A DNA stretch of 64,000 nucleotides from Gemmatimonadota bacterium (GTDB lineage Bacteria; Gemmatimonadota; Gemmatimonadetes; Longimicrobiales; RSA9): positions 1 to 64,000 of the forward strand of contig JBDLIA010000003.1 in assembly GCA_039715185.1 (NCBI GenBank). The letters run 5' to 3'. Below, in pieces: positions 36,136-44,171 of the stretch; the stretch's first letter is position 1, and each line of letters begins with the position of its first letter. Under the pieces are notes generated by a model. It searched no databases. It saw only the letters and a program-made list of their open reading frames with translations, and was not told the DNA's origin. The position numbers and the translations under genes were made by a program.

Positions 36136-37443
36136 TTATCCCGTAGGGAACAGCTTGGCGCGCTCTTCGGGCGTGAGCTCGCTGATGTCACGGGAGCCGA
36201 AGCCACGGCCGGAGCGGCTGCGCGCTACGGGCGCCGGCTTCTCCACCGGGGCGCCGGCGTAATCGAAGCCCTCCAGCGACACGAGCGGCAGGCCGTATCC
36301 GAGCAGGCGCTCGATGCTCTTCAGTTGGCCCAGATCGGTGGCGGTCACGAAGGTGATGGCATCCCCCTCCGCACCCGCGCGGCCGGTCCTGCCGATGCGG
36401 TGCACGTAGTCTTCGGGGTCCTGCGGAACGTCGTAGTTGACGACGTGGCTGATGCCGTCGATGTCGAGCCCACGTTGCGCCACGTCGGTGGCCACGAGAA
36501 CCCGCACCCGCCCGCCCGCGAAGGACTCCAGCGCCCGCGTCCGGTGCTTCATGTCGCGGTCGCCGTGCGTGACGGTGACGCCGATCCCAGCGCTCTTGAG
36601 GCGGTGGTGGAGGAGGTCCGCGCCGCGCTTGGTGCGGGTGAACACCAATACCTGGTCCATGCCTTCCTGACCCAACAGCTCCAGCAGTAGCTCGACCTTG
36701 CGGTCGGGCCGGACCGAGTAGACGGTCTGCTCCACTGTCTCGGCGGCGGTCGTGTCGGGCGTGGCCCGGATCCACTCGGGATCCTTGCACAGCCTCAGCG
36801 CCAACGCGTGCACTCCGTTCGGCATGGTGGCCGAGAAGAGCAGCGTCTGACGCTCCTTTGGCACCGCGCGCAGAATGGTCTCGATCTGCGGCCGGAAGCC
36901 CATGTCGAGCATGCGGTCCGCCTCGTCCAGGATGAGCGTCTGAATCTCGTCGAGCCGCACGGAGCGCCGCTCCAGGTGATCGATCAGCCTGCCTGGAGTC
37001 GCGACCAGCACCTCGAAGCCGGCCCGCAGGTCCCTGAGCTGCGGCCTGATCGGGACCCCGCCGTACACCTGTCCGGCCCACAGGTCGGTGTGCTCGAGGA
37101 GGGCCTTGGCCTCGTCGGCCACCTGCTGGGCGAGCTCCCGAGTGGGGCACAAAACCAGCGTGCGCAGACCTTCCGACTCGAGTTGTCGCTCGAGCACGGG
37201 AAGCAGGAACGCGGCGGTCTTGCCCGTACCTGTCTGCGCGACACCTACGACATCCTTCCCGCTCGCGACCGCGGCGTAGGTGGATCGCTGGATGGGCGTA
37301 GGCTCCGTCCACCCCTGATCGTCGATCGCGCGCAGGAGCAGCTCTTCTTCGAGCAGGTCTCTAAAACTCAATAGATCTTCCGGTCCAACGAAACGGCCGC
37401 GCTGCCCCCGTGTCTGATACGGGACGACGCGGCCCAGGCGCAT
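36136..37443 (-). CDS. DEAD-box RNA helicase (RhlE type)
   Basis: This is an ATP-dependent RNA helicase. The Q motif is FRDLLEEELLLRAIDDQGW with PTPIQ, motif I is AQTGTGKT, motif Ia is PTRELAQQV, motif II is DEAD, and motif III is SAT. The second RecA lobe has VLVATDVAQRGLDID and HRIGRTGRAG. The C-terminal tail is short and basic. The ATG at 37443 is preferred because an AAGGG site is 9 bases upstream; the GTG at 37449 is too close to it. A well-formed sigma-70 promoter lies just upstream (37466-37494), giving a short leader. The length of 435 residues is normal. Likely roles are ribosome assembly or mRNA decay. Confidence 0.93.
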   Translation of the reverse strand: MRLGRVVPYQTRGQRGRFVGPEDLLSFRDLLEEELLLRAIDDQGWTEPTPIQRSTYAAVASGKDVVGVAQTGTGKTAAFLLPVLERQLESEGLRTLVLCPTRELAQQVADEAKALLEHTDLWAGQVYGGVPIRPQLRDLRAGFEVLVATPGRLIDHLERRSVRLDEIQTLILDEADRMLDMGFRPQIETILRAVPKERQTLLFSATMPNGVHALALRLCKDPEWIRATPDTTAAETVEQTVYSVRPDRKVELLLELLGQEGMDQVLVFTRTKRGADLLHHRLKSAGIGVTVTHGDRDMKHRTRALESFAGGRVRVLVATDVAQRGLDIDGISHVVNYDVPQDPEDYVHRIGRTGRAGAEGDAITFVTATDLGQLKSIERLLGYGLPLVSLEGFDYAGAPVEKPAPVARSRSGRGFGSRDISELTPEERAKLFPTG

Positions 37444-37465
37444 TCGCACATTCCCTTACGGGCAA

Positions 37466-37494
37466 AGTATAACGCAGGCTGTGTGGTGGCTCAA
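37466..37494 (-). promoter_or_regulatory. Sigma-70 promoter of the DEAD-box helicase gene
   Basis: On the minus strand TTGAGC (37494-37489) is followed after exactly 17 bases by TATACT (37471-37466). These match the -35 and -10 consensus at 4/6 and 5/6 positions. It sits 22 bases upstream of the chosen ATG, leaving a very short leader that contains the AAGGG ribosome site. Confidence 0.7.
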
Positions 37495-37501
37495 TGAAAG
37501 G

Positions 37502-37533
37502 GGGCGCGCCGGCCCGGCTCGGCCGGCACGCCC
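37502..37533 (-). terminator. Terminator-like hairpin after the 37560 gene
   Basis: GGGCG-C-GCCGGCC and GGCCGGC-A-CGCCC form a 12-bp stem with one mismatch around a six-base loop. It lies 27 bases beyond the stop of the minus-strand gene at 37560 and just before the helicase promoter, separating the two units. Confidence 0.6.
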
Positions 37534-37559
37534 GCTGTCCCTACTTTTAGACGCGCGGA

Positions 37560-37934
37560 TCAGACCGCGGTCGCCTGGCGGGTGGCCTTCCGGGACCGCG
37601 GCGCGTCCCCGCCGCGCACCGCCATCTCCAACTGTCCGAGTAGCGAATCCGCGCCCGCCGCGCTCGCGCCGAAGAATCCGTCGGCGGTGTCCTCGGCGTG
37701 CTCGGCGGCCTCGTTCAGGTTCAGCCACAGGTCCCACTTCTCGCTCATGCGAACTACCTGGTAGAAAAGCCGCGGCTCCGACCGGCGGCCGCGCATCAGG
37801 TCGATGGCCGCCGCGACCGTAGCGAGCGTCACCAACGCCATGTCCTTGAGGCCGTCCAGCACCAGCTTGACCTGGAAGATGATGAAATCCCGCATGAGGA
37901 CCTTGCGCGGGTCGGACGTGTTCTCGGAGGCCAT
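37560..37934 (-). CDS. Conserved hypothetical small protein
   Basis: No function is recognised. The core LMRDFIIFQVKLVLDGLKDMALVTLATVAAAIDL holds an amphipathic or membrane-associated helix, followed by FYQVVRMSEKWDLWLNLN. This looks like a conserved small family rather than noise, because hydrophobic and charged residues alternate regularly. The ATG at 37934 gives 124 residues; a GTG at 37991 would add 19 unremarkable residues. Neither has a good ribosome site. It is bounded downstream by a hairpin and the helicase promoter. Confidence 0.6.
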   Translation of the reverse strand: MASENTSDPRKVLMRDFIIFQVKLVLDGLKDMALVTLATVAAAIDLMRGRRSEPRLFYQVVRMSEKWDLWLNLNEAAEHAEDTADGFFGASAAGADSLLGQLEMAVRGGDAPRSRKATRQATAV

Positions 37935-38043
37935 GTTGGTGCTCGCTGTATCGGTGCATGGCGCCCCCGTCCGGGGACGCTCTTTCTGCACCTACCATAC
38001 GAGCGGGCGCGCCTCGGGTTTCAGTTGGTCGCTTCCGCGCGCG

Positions 38044-38778
38044 TCAGCCGCCGATCGCCACGCCCAGCCTGAACACCACCAGGTCCGTATCGCTGCGCAC
38101 CGGGTTCAGCTCGATGTCGCCGTTCGGCAGGTCGACGATGTCGCCCTCCCGTAGGTACAGCGCCCTACCGTTGTCGAGCCAGGTGACGCCCAGGTCCAGC
38201 GCGATCGGCCTCCGGCCGGCCGAAAGCTGGATCGCGAGGCCGCCGCCGGCGCCCCAAGAGAAGACGAAATCGTCCAGGTTGGTCGTGCTGGCGAAGTCCA
38301 CGTCTGAGCGCGTGCCCTGGACCGAAGAGGTCGTCGCGATGTAGGCGAACCCGGCTCGTCCGTTCACGTAAGGCCGGATCGGGCCCGCCGGAAGCGACAG
38401 CTCGGGCCCGAGCCCCGCCAGAGCGATACTGTTGGTCGTGTTGACGTCCACTGTGATCCGGCAGCCGATGGTAACGCTGATGCAGTCGCGCTGGCGCTCG
38501 TGCCCGTAGATCAGGAAGCCGCCGTCCGCCCGCAGGCCAATGATCCCGGCGGGATCCAGCGGCAGAACGCCGTACAAGCCCAACCCGTAGCCCCGCTCGA
38601 CGAAGTCCCCGAACTCCCCCACGGGCGCTCCGTACAGCGCTCCTATTCCCCCTCGAAAGGCGGAGCCGCGCTGGGCGGTGAGCGCCTCCGGTGCGGTTAG
38701 GCTCAGGGCGAGCGCGACGGCGGTTGCCGTCGCTCCAATGAGTGCGCCAAAGCGAAGGCGCGAGCGGGCGGCCGACAT
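38044..38778 (-). CDS. Outer-membrane beta-barrel protein
   Basis: The ATG at 38778 follows GGAGAGG and begins a signal peptide (LRFGALIGATATAVALALSL) ending near LTAQ. The mature 200-odd residues are alternating strand-like segments with Gly and aromatics, such as GYGLGLYGVLPL, PYVNGRAGFAYI and SWGAGGGLAIQL, and end in LVVFRLGVAIGG. This is the pattern of small OmpW/OprF-like 8-strand barrels. No final Phe is seen at the C-terminus. The specific role is unknown. It is 100 bases downstream of the next gene on the same strand. Confidence 0.75.
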   Translation of the reverse strand: MSAARSRLRFGALIGATATAVALALSLTAPEALTAQRGSAFRGGIGALYGAPVGEFGDFVERGYGLGLYGVLPLDPAGIIGLRADGGFLIYGHERQRDCISVTIGCRITVDVNTTNSIALAGLGPELSLPAGPIRPYVNGRAGFAYIATTSSVQGTRSDVDFASTTNLDDFVFSWGAGGGLAIQLSAGRRPIALDLGVTWLDNGRALYLREGDIVDLPNGDIELNPVRSDTDLVVFRLGVAIGG

Positions 38779-38878
38779 GGGCCTCTCCTTCCGGTACTCG
38801 GGGTCCGGGTCCGTGAGAACCCATATATTCATACCGCGGGTCGGACCACCGAGGTCCCCCGATTTCCGAGCGTCGTCG

Positions 38879-39409
38879 CTACCGCCGCACCTCCAGTCGG
38901 CCAGGCAGCTCCACTTGGGCGTCGTACAGGCCACCGCCGATGAAATCGAAGAGCACGCAATCCGGCTCGGTCGCGGATTGCTGGGCGGTCCCGCTGACCT
39001 CGAACTCAACCAGGCGCCCGGTGGCGCCGTCTCGCAGCCGGCCCTTCCCAACGAACTCGATGATGGGAACGGGATCGATCGAAACGAGGTCCAGCGCCAC
39101 CAACTCGATCTCGACCGTATTCGATTTGGGTGCGCCCGAGTCCCACTCGGTGACGACGACGCCGGTCTGCACGCCGGGGCGGGCGATCAACCTGGCGGAA
39201 AAGGACCCGAGGACGGTGGTGCCGTTGACCTGCATTTCGATGGGATCGACCCCACTGCTGGCTCTCAAATCGACTAGGGGCGCGTCCCCGTGGCTTGCGA
39301 ACGAAGGGTCCTCGGGGGCCAAGGCTTCCGGGGCAAGCGGACCGTCGGCGCAAGAGCCGAACGCAAGCGCCGGGAGGATGAGGGCGGCGGCGCGGGAAGG
39401 CTTGATCAT
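38879..39409 (-). CDS. Secreted/lipoprotein hypothetical protein
   Basis: The ATG at 39409 has an ideal AGGAGG site 6 bases upstream. The N-terminus IKPSRAAALILPALAFGSC is an export signal, with a Cys at a lipobox-like place, although the residue three before it is Phe, which is unusual. The rest is strand-rich with no recognised motif (VNGTTVLGSFSARLIARPG, NTVEIELVALDLVSID). Length is 176 residues. It is followed on the same strand by the beta-barrel gene, so a shared envelope role is possible. Confidence 0.65.
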   Translation of the reverse strand: MIKPSRAAALILPALAFGSCADGPLAPEALAPEDPSFASHGDAPLVDLRASSGVDPIEMQVNGTTVLGSFSARLIARPGVQTGVVVTEWDSGAPKSNTVEIELVALDLVSIDPVPIIEFVGKGRLRDGATGRLVEFEVSGTAQQSATEPDCVLFDFIGGGLYDAQVELPGRLEVRR

Positions 39410-39637
39410 GCCGGACCTCCTGCGAGGAGAGGGACGCCAGGCCGAGTAACAATATCGGCGTGGCACACCCGACGCCGAAAGTCCGCTACCCGGGCGCTGT
39501 TGCGAAGCGGCCTGCTGGCCCGCGGGCGTGCGGCTGGTTTGGCACACCGCGGAGGCAATGGGTAGACTCGCGCGTGGGTGCCGAGCCACCGGGCCGGGTC
39601 ATCGCCGACGTTACTGACGCCGGGCGAGAGGAGAGCC

Positions 39638-39997
39638 GTGGACGTTCAGATCTTCGGGCGGAAGAAGGGCGCCGACTCGCGCAAGGTTCTCCGCTTCTTC
39701 TCGGAGCGGAGGATCCGGACGCACTTCGTGGACATCGACCGCAAGCCGCCTTCGCGCAGGGAACTGAGACGCTTCGCCGAGCGCTACGGTGCCGAGGCGG
39801 TCATCGACCGGGGCTCGGCGCGCTACGAGGAGCTCGGCCTGCGCGCGGCGCATCTCAGCGCCGAGCGGGTGCTGGAACGGGCGGAGGAGGAGCCGCGCCT
39901 GCTGCGCACGCCATTGGTGCGCTGGCGGCAGCGACTCTCGATCGGCCACGACCCGGAGGCCTTCAAGACCTGGGTGGCCGAGGAGGGCGGTTCCTGA
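39638..39997 (+). CDS. ArsC/Spx-family protein lacking the active cysteine
   Basis: The thioredoxin-like ArsC fold is seen in VQIFGRKKGADSRKVLRFF and RRIRTHFVDIDRKPPSRREL. In true arsenate reductases the loop after the first strand has a catalytic Cys; here that position reads GRKKGADS and the protein has no cysteine at all. It therefore belongs to the redox-inactive branch of the family and should not be called an arsenate reductase. The GTG at 39638 follows AGGAGAG. Length is 119 residues. The CoA-transferase gene starts within its stop (TGATG), so they are coupled. Confidence 0.82.
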   Translation: MDVQIFGRKKGADSRKVLRFFSERRIRTHFVDIDRKPPSRRELRRFAERYGAEAVIDRGSARYEELGLRAAHLSAERVLERAEEEPRLLRTPLVRWRQRLSIGHDPEAFKTWVAEEGGS

Positions 39998-41157
39998 TGG
40001 GATTCCTCGACGGGACTCGCGTGCTGGATTTCACGCAGAATCTGGCCGGGCCCACGTGCACCCAGATTCTGGCCGAACTGGGCGCCGAAGTCGTCAAGGT
40101 GGAGCCGACCGATGGCGACTCCGCGCGCGCGTGGGGGCCGCCGTTCAGCGGCGGGGACGCCGCGATCTTCCGGGCGGTGAACCACGGCAAGCGGAGCGTA
40201 ACGCTGGATCTCAAGCGAGCCGACGACCTGACCGTCGCGCGGACCATGCTGGAGGACGCCGACATCCTGGTGGAGTCCTTCAGGCCTGGGGTCATGGACC
40301 GTCTGGGGCTGGGTGCCGAGGTAGTGTGCGCGGCGCACCCGCGGTTGATCTACGCGTCAATCTCCGCCTACGGAGAGAGGGGCCCGCTGGGAAGCGAGCC
40401 GGGATTCGACGCTCTGATGCAGGCGCACGCGGGGCTCGTGTCGGTCACGGGTCACCCGGGAGCGCCCGTGCGCTCCGGGGCGTCCATCGTGGACACCGCG
40501 ACGGCGCTGTGGACTGTCATCGGCATTCTGGCGGCTCTGCGCCAGCGCGAGCGGACGGGCCGGGGTACGCACCTACGCGCCGCCCTGTTCGAGGCAGGGC
40601 TGGCCTACAGCGCCTACTACATCGCCGGCTTTCTCGCCGACGGGAAGGTGCCGGGGCCGCAGGGCAACACGTTCCCGTTGATCGCGCCCTACGGGGAATT
40701 CCCCACCGCCGACGGCCGCATCGTCATCGCCCCGGCCAGCGACCGCCTCTTCGGGCGGCTGTGTACGGCCCTGGGGCTGGAGTCGGTTGCCGCCGACCCG
40801 CGCTTCGCCACGAATCCGGATCGCGTGGCCGCGCGCGAAGAGGTGCGCCGCATAGTATCCAGGAAGACGGCCGCGCTCTCCACGGCTGACCTCATGGGGG
40901 TGTTGCGCGAGGAGGGCATCCCGTGCGCGCCGGTGCTCGACATGAGTGAGGTGTGCGAGGACCCTCAGACCGTGGCGTCGAGGGCGCTGGTCGGGGACCG
41001 CGTGCTGCCGCCGCTCACGTGGAACGGCGACAGGGCGTCCGAGGCCGGCGACGTCCCGGCTCTGGGCGAGCACACGGACGCCGCGCGAGCGGGAGCCGCC
41101 TGGGCGCCGCCCGGCGACGGCGAGCAGAAAGACGAGGGTGCCGATGGAGATCAATGA
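39997..41157 (+). CDS. Family III CoA-transferase (CaiB/BaiF type)
   Basis: This enzyme moves coenzyme A between carboxylic acids. The N-terminal region VLDFTQNLAGPTCTQILAELGAEVVKVEP and FRAVNHGKRSVTLDLK are family hallmarks. The catalytic aspartate is Asp138 in EPGFDALMQ. TGHPGAPVRSGASIVD and FEAGLAYSAYY follow. Length is 386 residues, as expected. The substrate pair is not deducible. It is coupled to the ArsC-like gene before it and overlaps the DinB gene after it by 14 bases, so the three form a tight operon. Confidence 0.9.
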   Translation: MGFLDGTRVLDFTQNLAGPTCTQILAELGAEVVKVEPTDGDSARAWGPPFSGGDAAIFRAVNHGKRSVTLDLKRADDLTVARTMLEDADILVESFRPGVMDRLGLGAEVVCAAHPRLIYASISAYGERGPLGSEPGFDALMQAHAGLVSVTGHPGAPVRSGASIVDTATALWTVIGILAALRQRERTGRGTHLRAALFEAGLAYSAYYIAGFLADGKVPGPQGNTFPLIAPYGEFPTADGRIVIAPASDRLFGRLCTALGLESVAADPRFATNPDRVAAREEVRRIVSRKTAALSTADLMGVLREEGIPCAPVLDMSEVCEDPQTVASRALVGDRVLPPLTWNGDRASEAGDVPALGEHTDAARAGAAWAPPGDGEQKDEGADGDQ

Positions 41158-41641
41158 TCTGGATACGTTCCTGGACTACTGGCGCAAGGTGCGCGGGCGC
41201 ACGGAGCGCGTCCTGGCTCTGGTTCCCGCCGACGAGCTGGAGTGGCGGCTGGCGGACGGACGCTTCTCGTTCGGCGATCTTGCGCGCCACCTCGGCGCGA
41301 TCGAGCGCTGGATGTTCGCCGAAAACGTCAAGGGTCGGCAGAGCCGCTATCCGGGTCACGGCCGGGGACTCGCCGATGGGGTCGACGAGGTGTGGGCATT
41401 CATGGCACGCATGCACGCCGAGGCGCTCGAGATCTTCGCATCGCTCACGCGCGAGGAGCTGGAGGCGCGTTGCGAAACCCCGGGCGGCGTCAGGCTGAGG
41501 ACCTGGAAATGGCTGCGCTCCATGGTGGAGCACGAGGCACACCACCGCGGCCAGATCTATATGATGCTTGGCGTGCTGGGGGTGTCCACGCCGCCCATGT
41601 ACGGGCTCACTTCCGAAGAGGTGAAGGCGCGCAGCCTGTGA
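41144..41641 (+). CDS. DinB-family putative metal-dependent hydrolase/thiol transferase
   Basis: This is a four-helix-bundle protein of the DinB/YfiT superfamily. The three metal-binding histidines can be placed in ARHLGAIERWMF and MVEHEAHHRGQIYMML, the typical C-terminal HxxxH arrangement. Family members include bacillithiol and mycothiol transferases, but many are uncharacterised. The ATG at 41144 lies inside the end of the CoA-transferase gene. Length is 165 residues. Its stop is 13 bases from the stop of the convergent proline dehydrogenase gene. Confidence 0.85.
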   Translation: MEINDLDTFLDYWRKVRGRTERVLALVPADELEWRLADGRFSFGDLARHLGAIERWMFAENVKGRQSRYPGHGRGLADGVDEVWAFMARMHAEALEIFASLTREELEARCETPGGVRLRTWKWLRSMVEHEAHHRGQIYMMLGVLGVSTPPMYGLTSEEVKARSL

Positions 41642-41654
41642 AGCCCCGCGCCGG

Positions 41655-42584
41655 CTACGACACCATAGAACGCAGCATGAACGCCACGTTGGCAGGCCGC
41701 TCGGCCAGGCGACGCATGTACCACGCGAACCAGGCCTCTCCGTAGCTGATCAGCACGCGCACACGTAACCCGCTCCGCGCCAGACGACGCTGCGCATCGG
41801 GGGCGATGCCGTAGAGCATCTGAAACTCGCACGTGTCGATGACCCTTCTCTCGGCGGCGGCATCCCGGATTCTGCGCGCCAGCTGCAGGTCGTGCGTGGC
41901 GATGGCCAGGCGCTGCTCGGCGCCGGTGGCGACCAGGTGCTCCAGCAGACGCGTGGCCAGCACCGCGTAAGCGCCGTCCACCTCCGCCTTGCGCGCGAAC
42001 GCTACGTCGTGCGGTTCCAGGTAGGCGCCCTTCACCAGGCGGATGTGCGGGCGCAGCGGAAGCAGGGCCTCCAGATCCGCCGGAGTCCGGCGCATGTTGG
42101 CCTGCAGGCACAGGCCCACCCAGGGCGTGTCCTCGCGCAGCTCTCGGTAGAGCGCGATCGTCGCGTCCGTGTATTCGCTCCCCTCCATGTCTATCCACAG
42201 CACCTTGCCCGCCGCCGCCGACCTGCGGGCGAGCCTCAGCGCCGCGGCCTCGGCCAGTCCCGGGCGCACGTCCATGCCGAGCTGCGTCGGCTTGATCGAG
42301 ACCTCGGCGTCCAGGGCCGTGGCGCTCAATCGATCGAAAACGGTCACGTAGTGCCGCTCCACCGCCGCCGCTTCTTCCTCGCTCGTGACGTTCTCTCCCA
42401 GCTGGGTCAGCGTCGCCCCCATGGCGCCGGCCGCCAGCTCATGAGCCGCCGAGAGCGCCTCCTCCAGCGATTCTCCGGGCATGAACCGCTGCACCGCGCG
42501 ACGGGTGAATTGCAGTCTGGGAAGGGACTTGCCGAGCCACTGGTTGCGCGAGCCCCACAGTAGGGCCGTCCTCATTGGATTCAT
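41655..42584 (-). CDS. Proline dehydrogenase (monofunctional, FAD-dependent)
   Basis: This enzyme oxidises proline to pyrroline-5-carboxylate and feeds electrons to quinone. The TIM-barrel strands carry family motifs: SIKPTQLGMD, IDMEGSEYTDATI, LCLQANMRRT, RLVKGAYLEP, IATHD, and near the end FQMLYGI followed by RVLISYGEAWFAWYMRRLAERPAN. The Arg-Arg pair close to the C-terminus binds proline. Length is about 309 residues from the ATG at 42584; an ATG at 42575 is also possible. No P5C dehydrogenase is seen here. Together with the glutamate dehydrogenase 5.5 kb away it could channel proline to 2-oxoglutarate, although distance makes that only suggestive. Confidence 0.9.
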   Translation of the reverse strand: MNPMRTALLWGSRNQWLGKSLPRLQFTRRAVQRFMPGESLEEALSAAHELAAGAMGATLTQLGENVTSEEEAAAVERHYVTVFDRLSATALDAEVSIKPTQLGMDVRPGLAEAAALRLARRSAAAGKVLWIDMEGSEYTDATIALYRELREDTPWVGLCLQANMRRTPADLEALLPLRPHIRLVKGAYLEPHDVAFARKAEVDGAYAVLATRLLEHLVATGAEQRLAIATHDLQLARRIRDAAAERRVIDTCEFQMLYGIAPDAQRRLARSGLRVRVLISYGEAWFAWYMRRLAERPANVAFMLRSMVS

Positions 42585-42712
42585 CTCGGGCGAGCTCCAC
42601 GACGGCGGTTCAATGACCGGCACCACGACGGCGCGTGAGCGCCAGAGGCGCTACTCTATCGTACGGGGTCCCAGGCCGCTCACGCCACGACCCAACCCGT
42701 AGCAACGGATAC

Positions 42713-43300
42713 GTGTCCCAAGGTCGAGATCATGATCGGGCCCCGCGCGGAGGCCGTTTGGAGGAAGCGGCGCTCATCGATCGCGTGCTCGCCGGAGATC
42801 CGGCCGCGGAACGCGCGATGTTCGATGCGCACGTAGATCGACTCTACAGACTCGCCTTCCGCATGACCGGGGACGAGGATCTGGCGAGCGACTGCGTGCA
42901 GGAGATTTTCGTGCGGGCGTTCGACCGTCTCCCGGGCTTTCGCCGGGAGGCCGCGCTCAGCACCTGGCTGCACTCCATTGGGGTGTCGGTGGTGCTGAAC
43001 GCGCTGAGGAAGCGAAAGCGCACGAGCGGCAGGGAGGTGTCGCTCGATGCGGTGTCGACACACGGCCAGTCGGGAGCTTCCCGTGCTCCCTTGCTCAGGG
43101 AGCGACTGAAGCAGGCCATCGACGAGTTGCCGGAGGAGCAGCGGCTCGTGTTCGTGATGTACGAAGTCGAAGGGTACTCCCACGCCGAGATCGCGTCGGC
43201 GCTGGACATTCCGCAGGGTACCAGCAAGGCGAGGCTGCACTACGCACGACGCAAGCTGCGTGTGCTGCTGGCGGATGTCGTGGAGGGATCCCGACCATGA
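42713..43300 (+). CDS. ECF-type RNA polymerase sigma factor
   Basis: Region 2 is FDAHVDRLYRLAFRMTGDEDLASDCVQEIFVRAF followed by STWLHSIGVSVVLNALRKRKR. Region 4 is LPEEQRLVFVMYEVEGYSHAEIASALDIPQGTSKARLHYARRKL. The start is uncertain: the GTG at 42713 is chosen as giving a short natural leader, while 42635 (longer) and a TTG near 42758 are possible. The downstream gene begins in its stop codon (ATGA). It diverges from the proline dehydrogenase gene. Length is about 195 residues. Confidence 0.88.
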   Translation: MSQGRDHDRAPRGGRLEEAALIDRVLAGDPAAERAMFDAHVDRLYRLAFRMTGDEDLASDCVQEIFVRAFDRLPGFRREAALSTWLHSIGVSVVLNALRKRKRTSGREVSLDAVSTHGQSGASRAPLLRERLKQAIDELPEEQRLVFVMYEVEGYSHAEIASALDIPQGTSKARLHYARRKLRVLLADVVEGSRP

Positions 43301-44163
43301 AGGAACAAATGTCCGACGAATTCTTCGAGGAGCTCAGCGACGAGCTGCGGGCGGCGTACAACCCGCCGCCCGATACGCCGCGGGAACGGCTGTGGTTGGC
43401 CGTGCAGGCGCGTCGTGCCGCTCGCCCGGCGCTCACCGTGGTAGGCGGCGGTGAGCGCCGGCGCACGGTGGCCTGGCGGCGGCTCGCCTGGGCGCTGCCG
43501 ATAGCGGCCACGCTCATCGTTGGCATCGCCATCGGACGCTTTCTCCCGCAGTCGGAAGCCGGCGGCGTTCCCGAAGAATCGGCTCTCACGCCGGGGGCCA
43601 CCCCCGACGCCGCACCCATGGCCGAGGCCGCTGACGTCTCGGCGGCCTCCGAGGGCGGTACGGACGTGGCCGGACCGGGGGCGCAGGCCGCGGACGTCGG
43701 GCCGGTGACTTCGCCACGGATCGCTTCCGCGGTCCGTGCAGCCGACGCACGGACGCCCGCTCCCACACCGGGCGAGTTGGCGCCGCAACCCGGGGCGGAG
43801 GACGAACAGGGGGCTGGAGCCATCTACCGGGTCGCGGCGTTGGAAACCCTGGGTCGAGCCGAAACCCTGCTGAGCGGCGTGGACACGTCGGCTCGGACGG
43901 GCGAGGCGGCGTCGCTGGCGCTGTGGAGTGAGGACATGCTCAGCCAGGCGCGCCTGCTGATGGATTCACCGGCCGCGGAGGACCCGGCCATAAGAAATCT
44001 GCTGGAGGATCTCGAGCTCGTCCTGGCGCAGCTCGTACGGCTGGGGGACGGGGCGACGTCGGAGGGTGAGATCGCACTAATCGAGGGGGCCGTGGAACAG
44101 AGGCAGCTGCTGCATCGCATCAGGGCAGTGCTGCCGACGGGACCGATTACGAGCGGTACGTGA
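43297..44163 (+). CDS. Membrane-anchored putative anti-sigma factor without zinc finger
   Basis: Position and coupling to the sigma gene (ATGA) suggest an anti-sigma factor. The N-terminal 60 residues are acidic then basic (FFEELSDELRAAYNPPP, RERLWLAVQARRAAR), with no HxxxCxxC zinc motif. A single transmembrane helix follows (LPIAATLIVGIAIGRFL), then a long Ala/Gly/Pro-rich linker. The C-terminal helical domain (about residues 180-288) includes TARTGEAASLALWSEDMLSQARLLMDSPA. This is the layout of zinc-free anti-sigma proteins, but the assignment rests on context. A second ATG at 43309 with an AAGGA site is an alternative start. Confidence 0.65.
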   Translation: MKEQMSDEFFEELSDELRAAYNPPPDTPRERLWLAVQARRAARPALTVVGGGERRRTVAWRRLAWALPIAATLIVGIAIGRFLPQSEAGGVPEESALTPGATPDAAPMAEAADVSAASEGGTDVAGPGAQAADVGPVTSPRIASAVRAADARTPAPTPGELAPQPGAEDEQGAGAIYRVAALETLGRAETLLSGVDTSARTGEAASLALWSEDMLSQARLLMDSPAAEDPAIRNLLEDLELVLAQLVRLGDGATSEGEIALIEGAVEQRQLLHRIRAVLPTGPITSGT

Positions 44164-44171
44164 GGAAGAGC

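Noticed and set aside
39638-39997. Arsenate reductase
   Set aside because: The catalytic cysteine is absent and no arsenic resistance genes are nearby.
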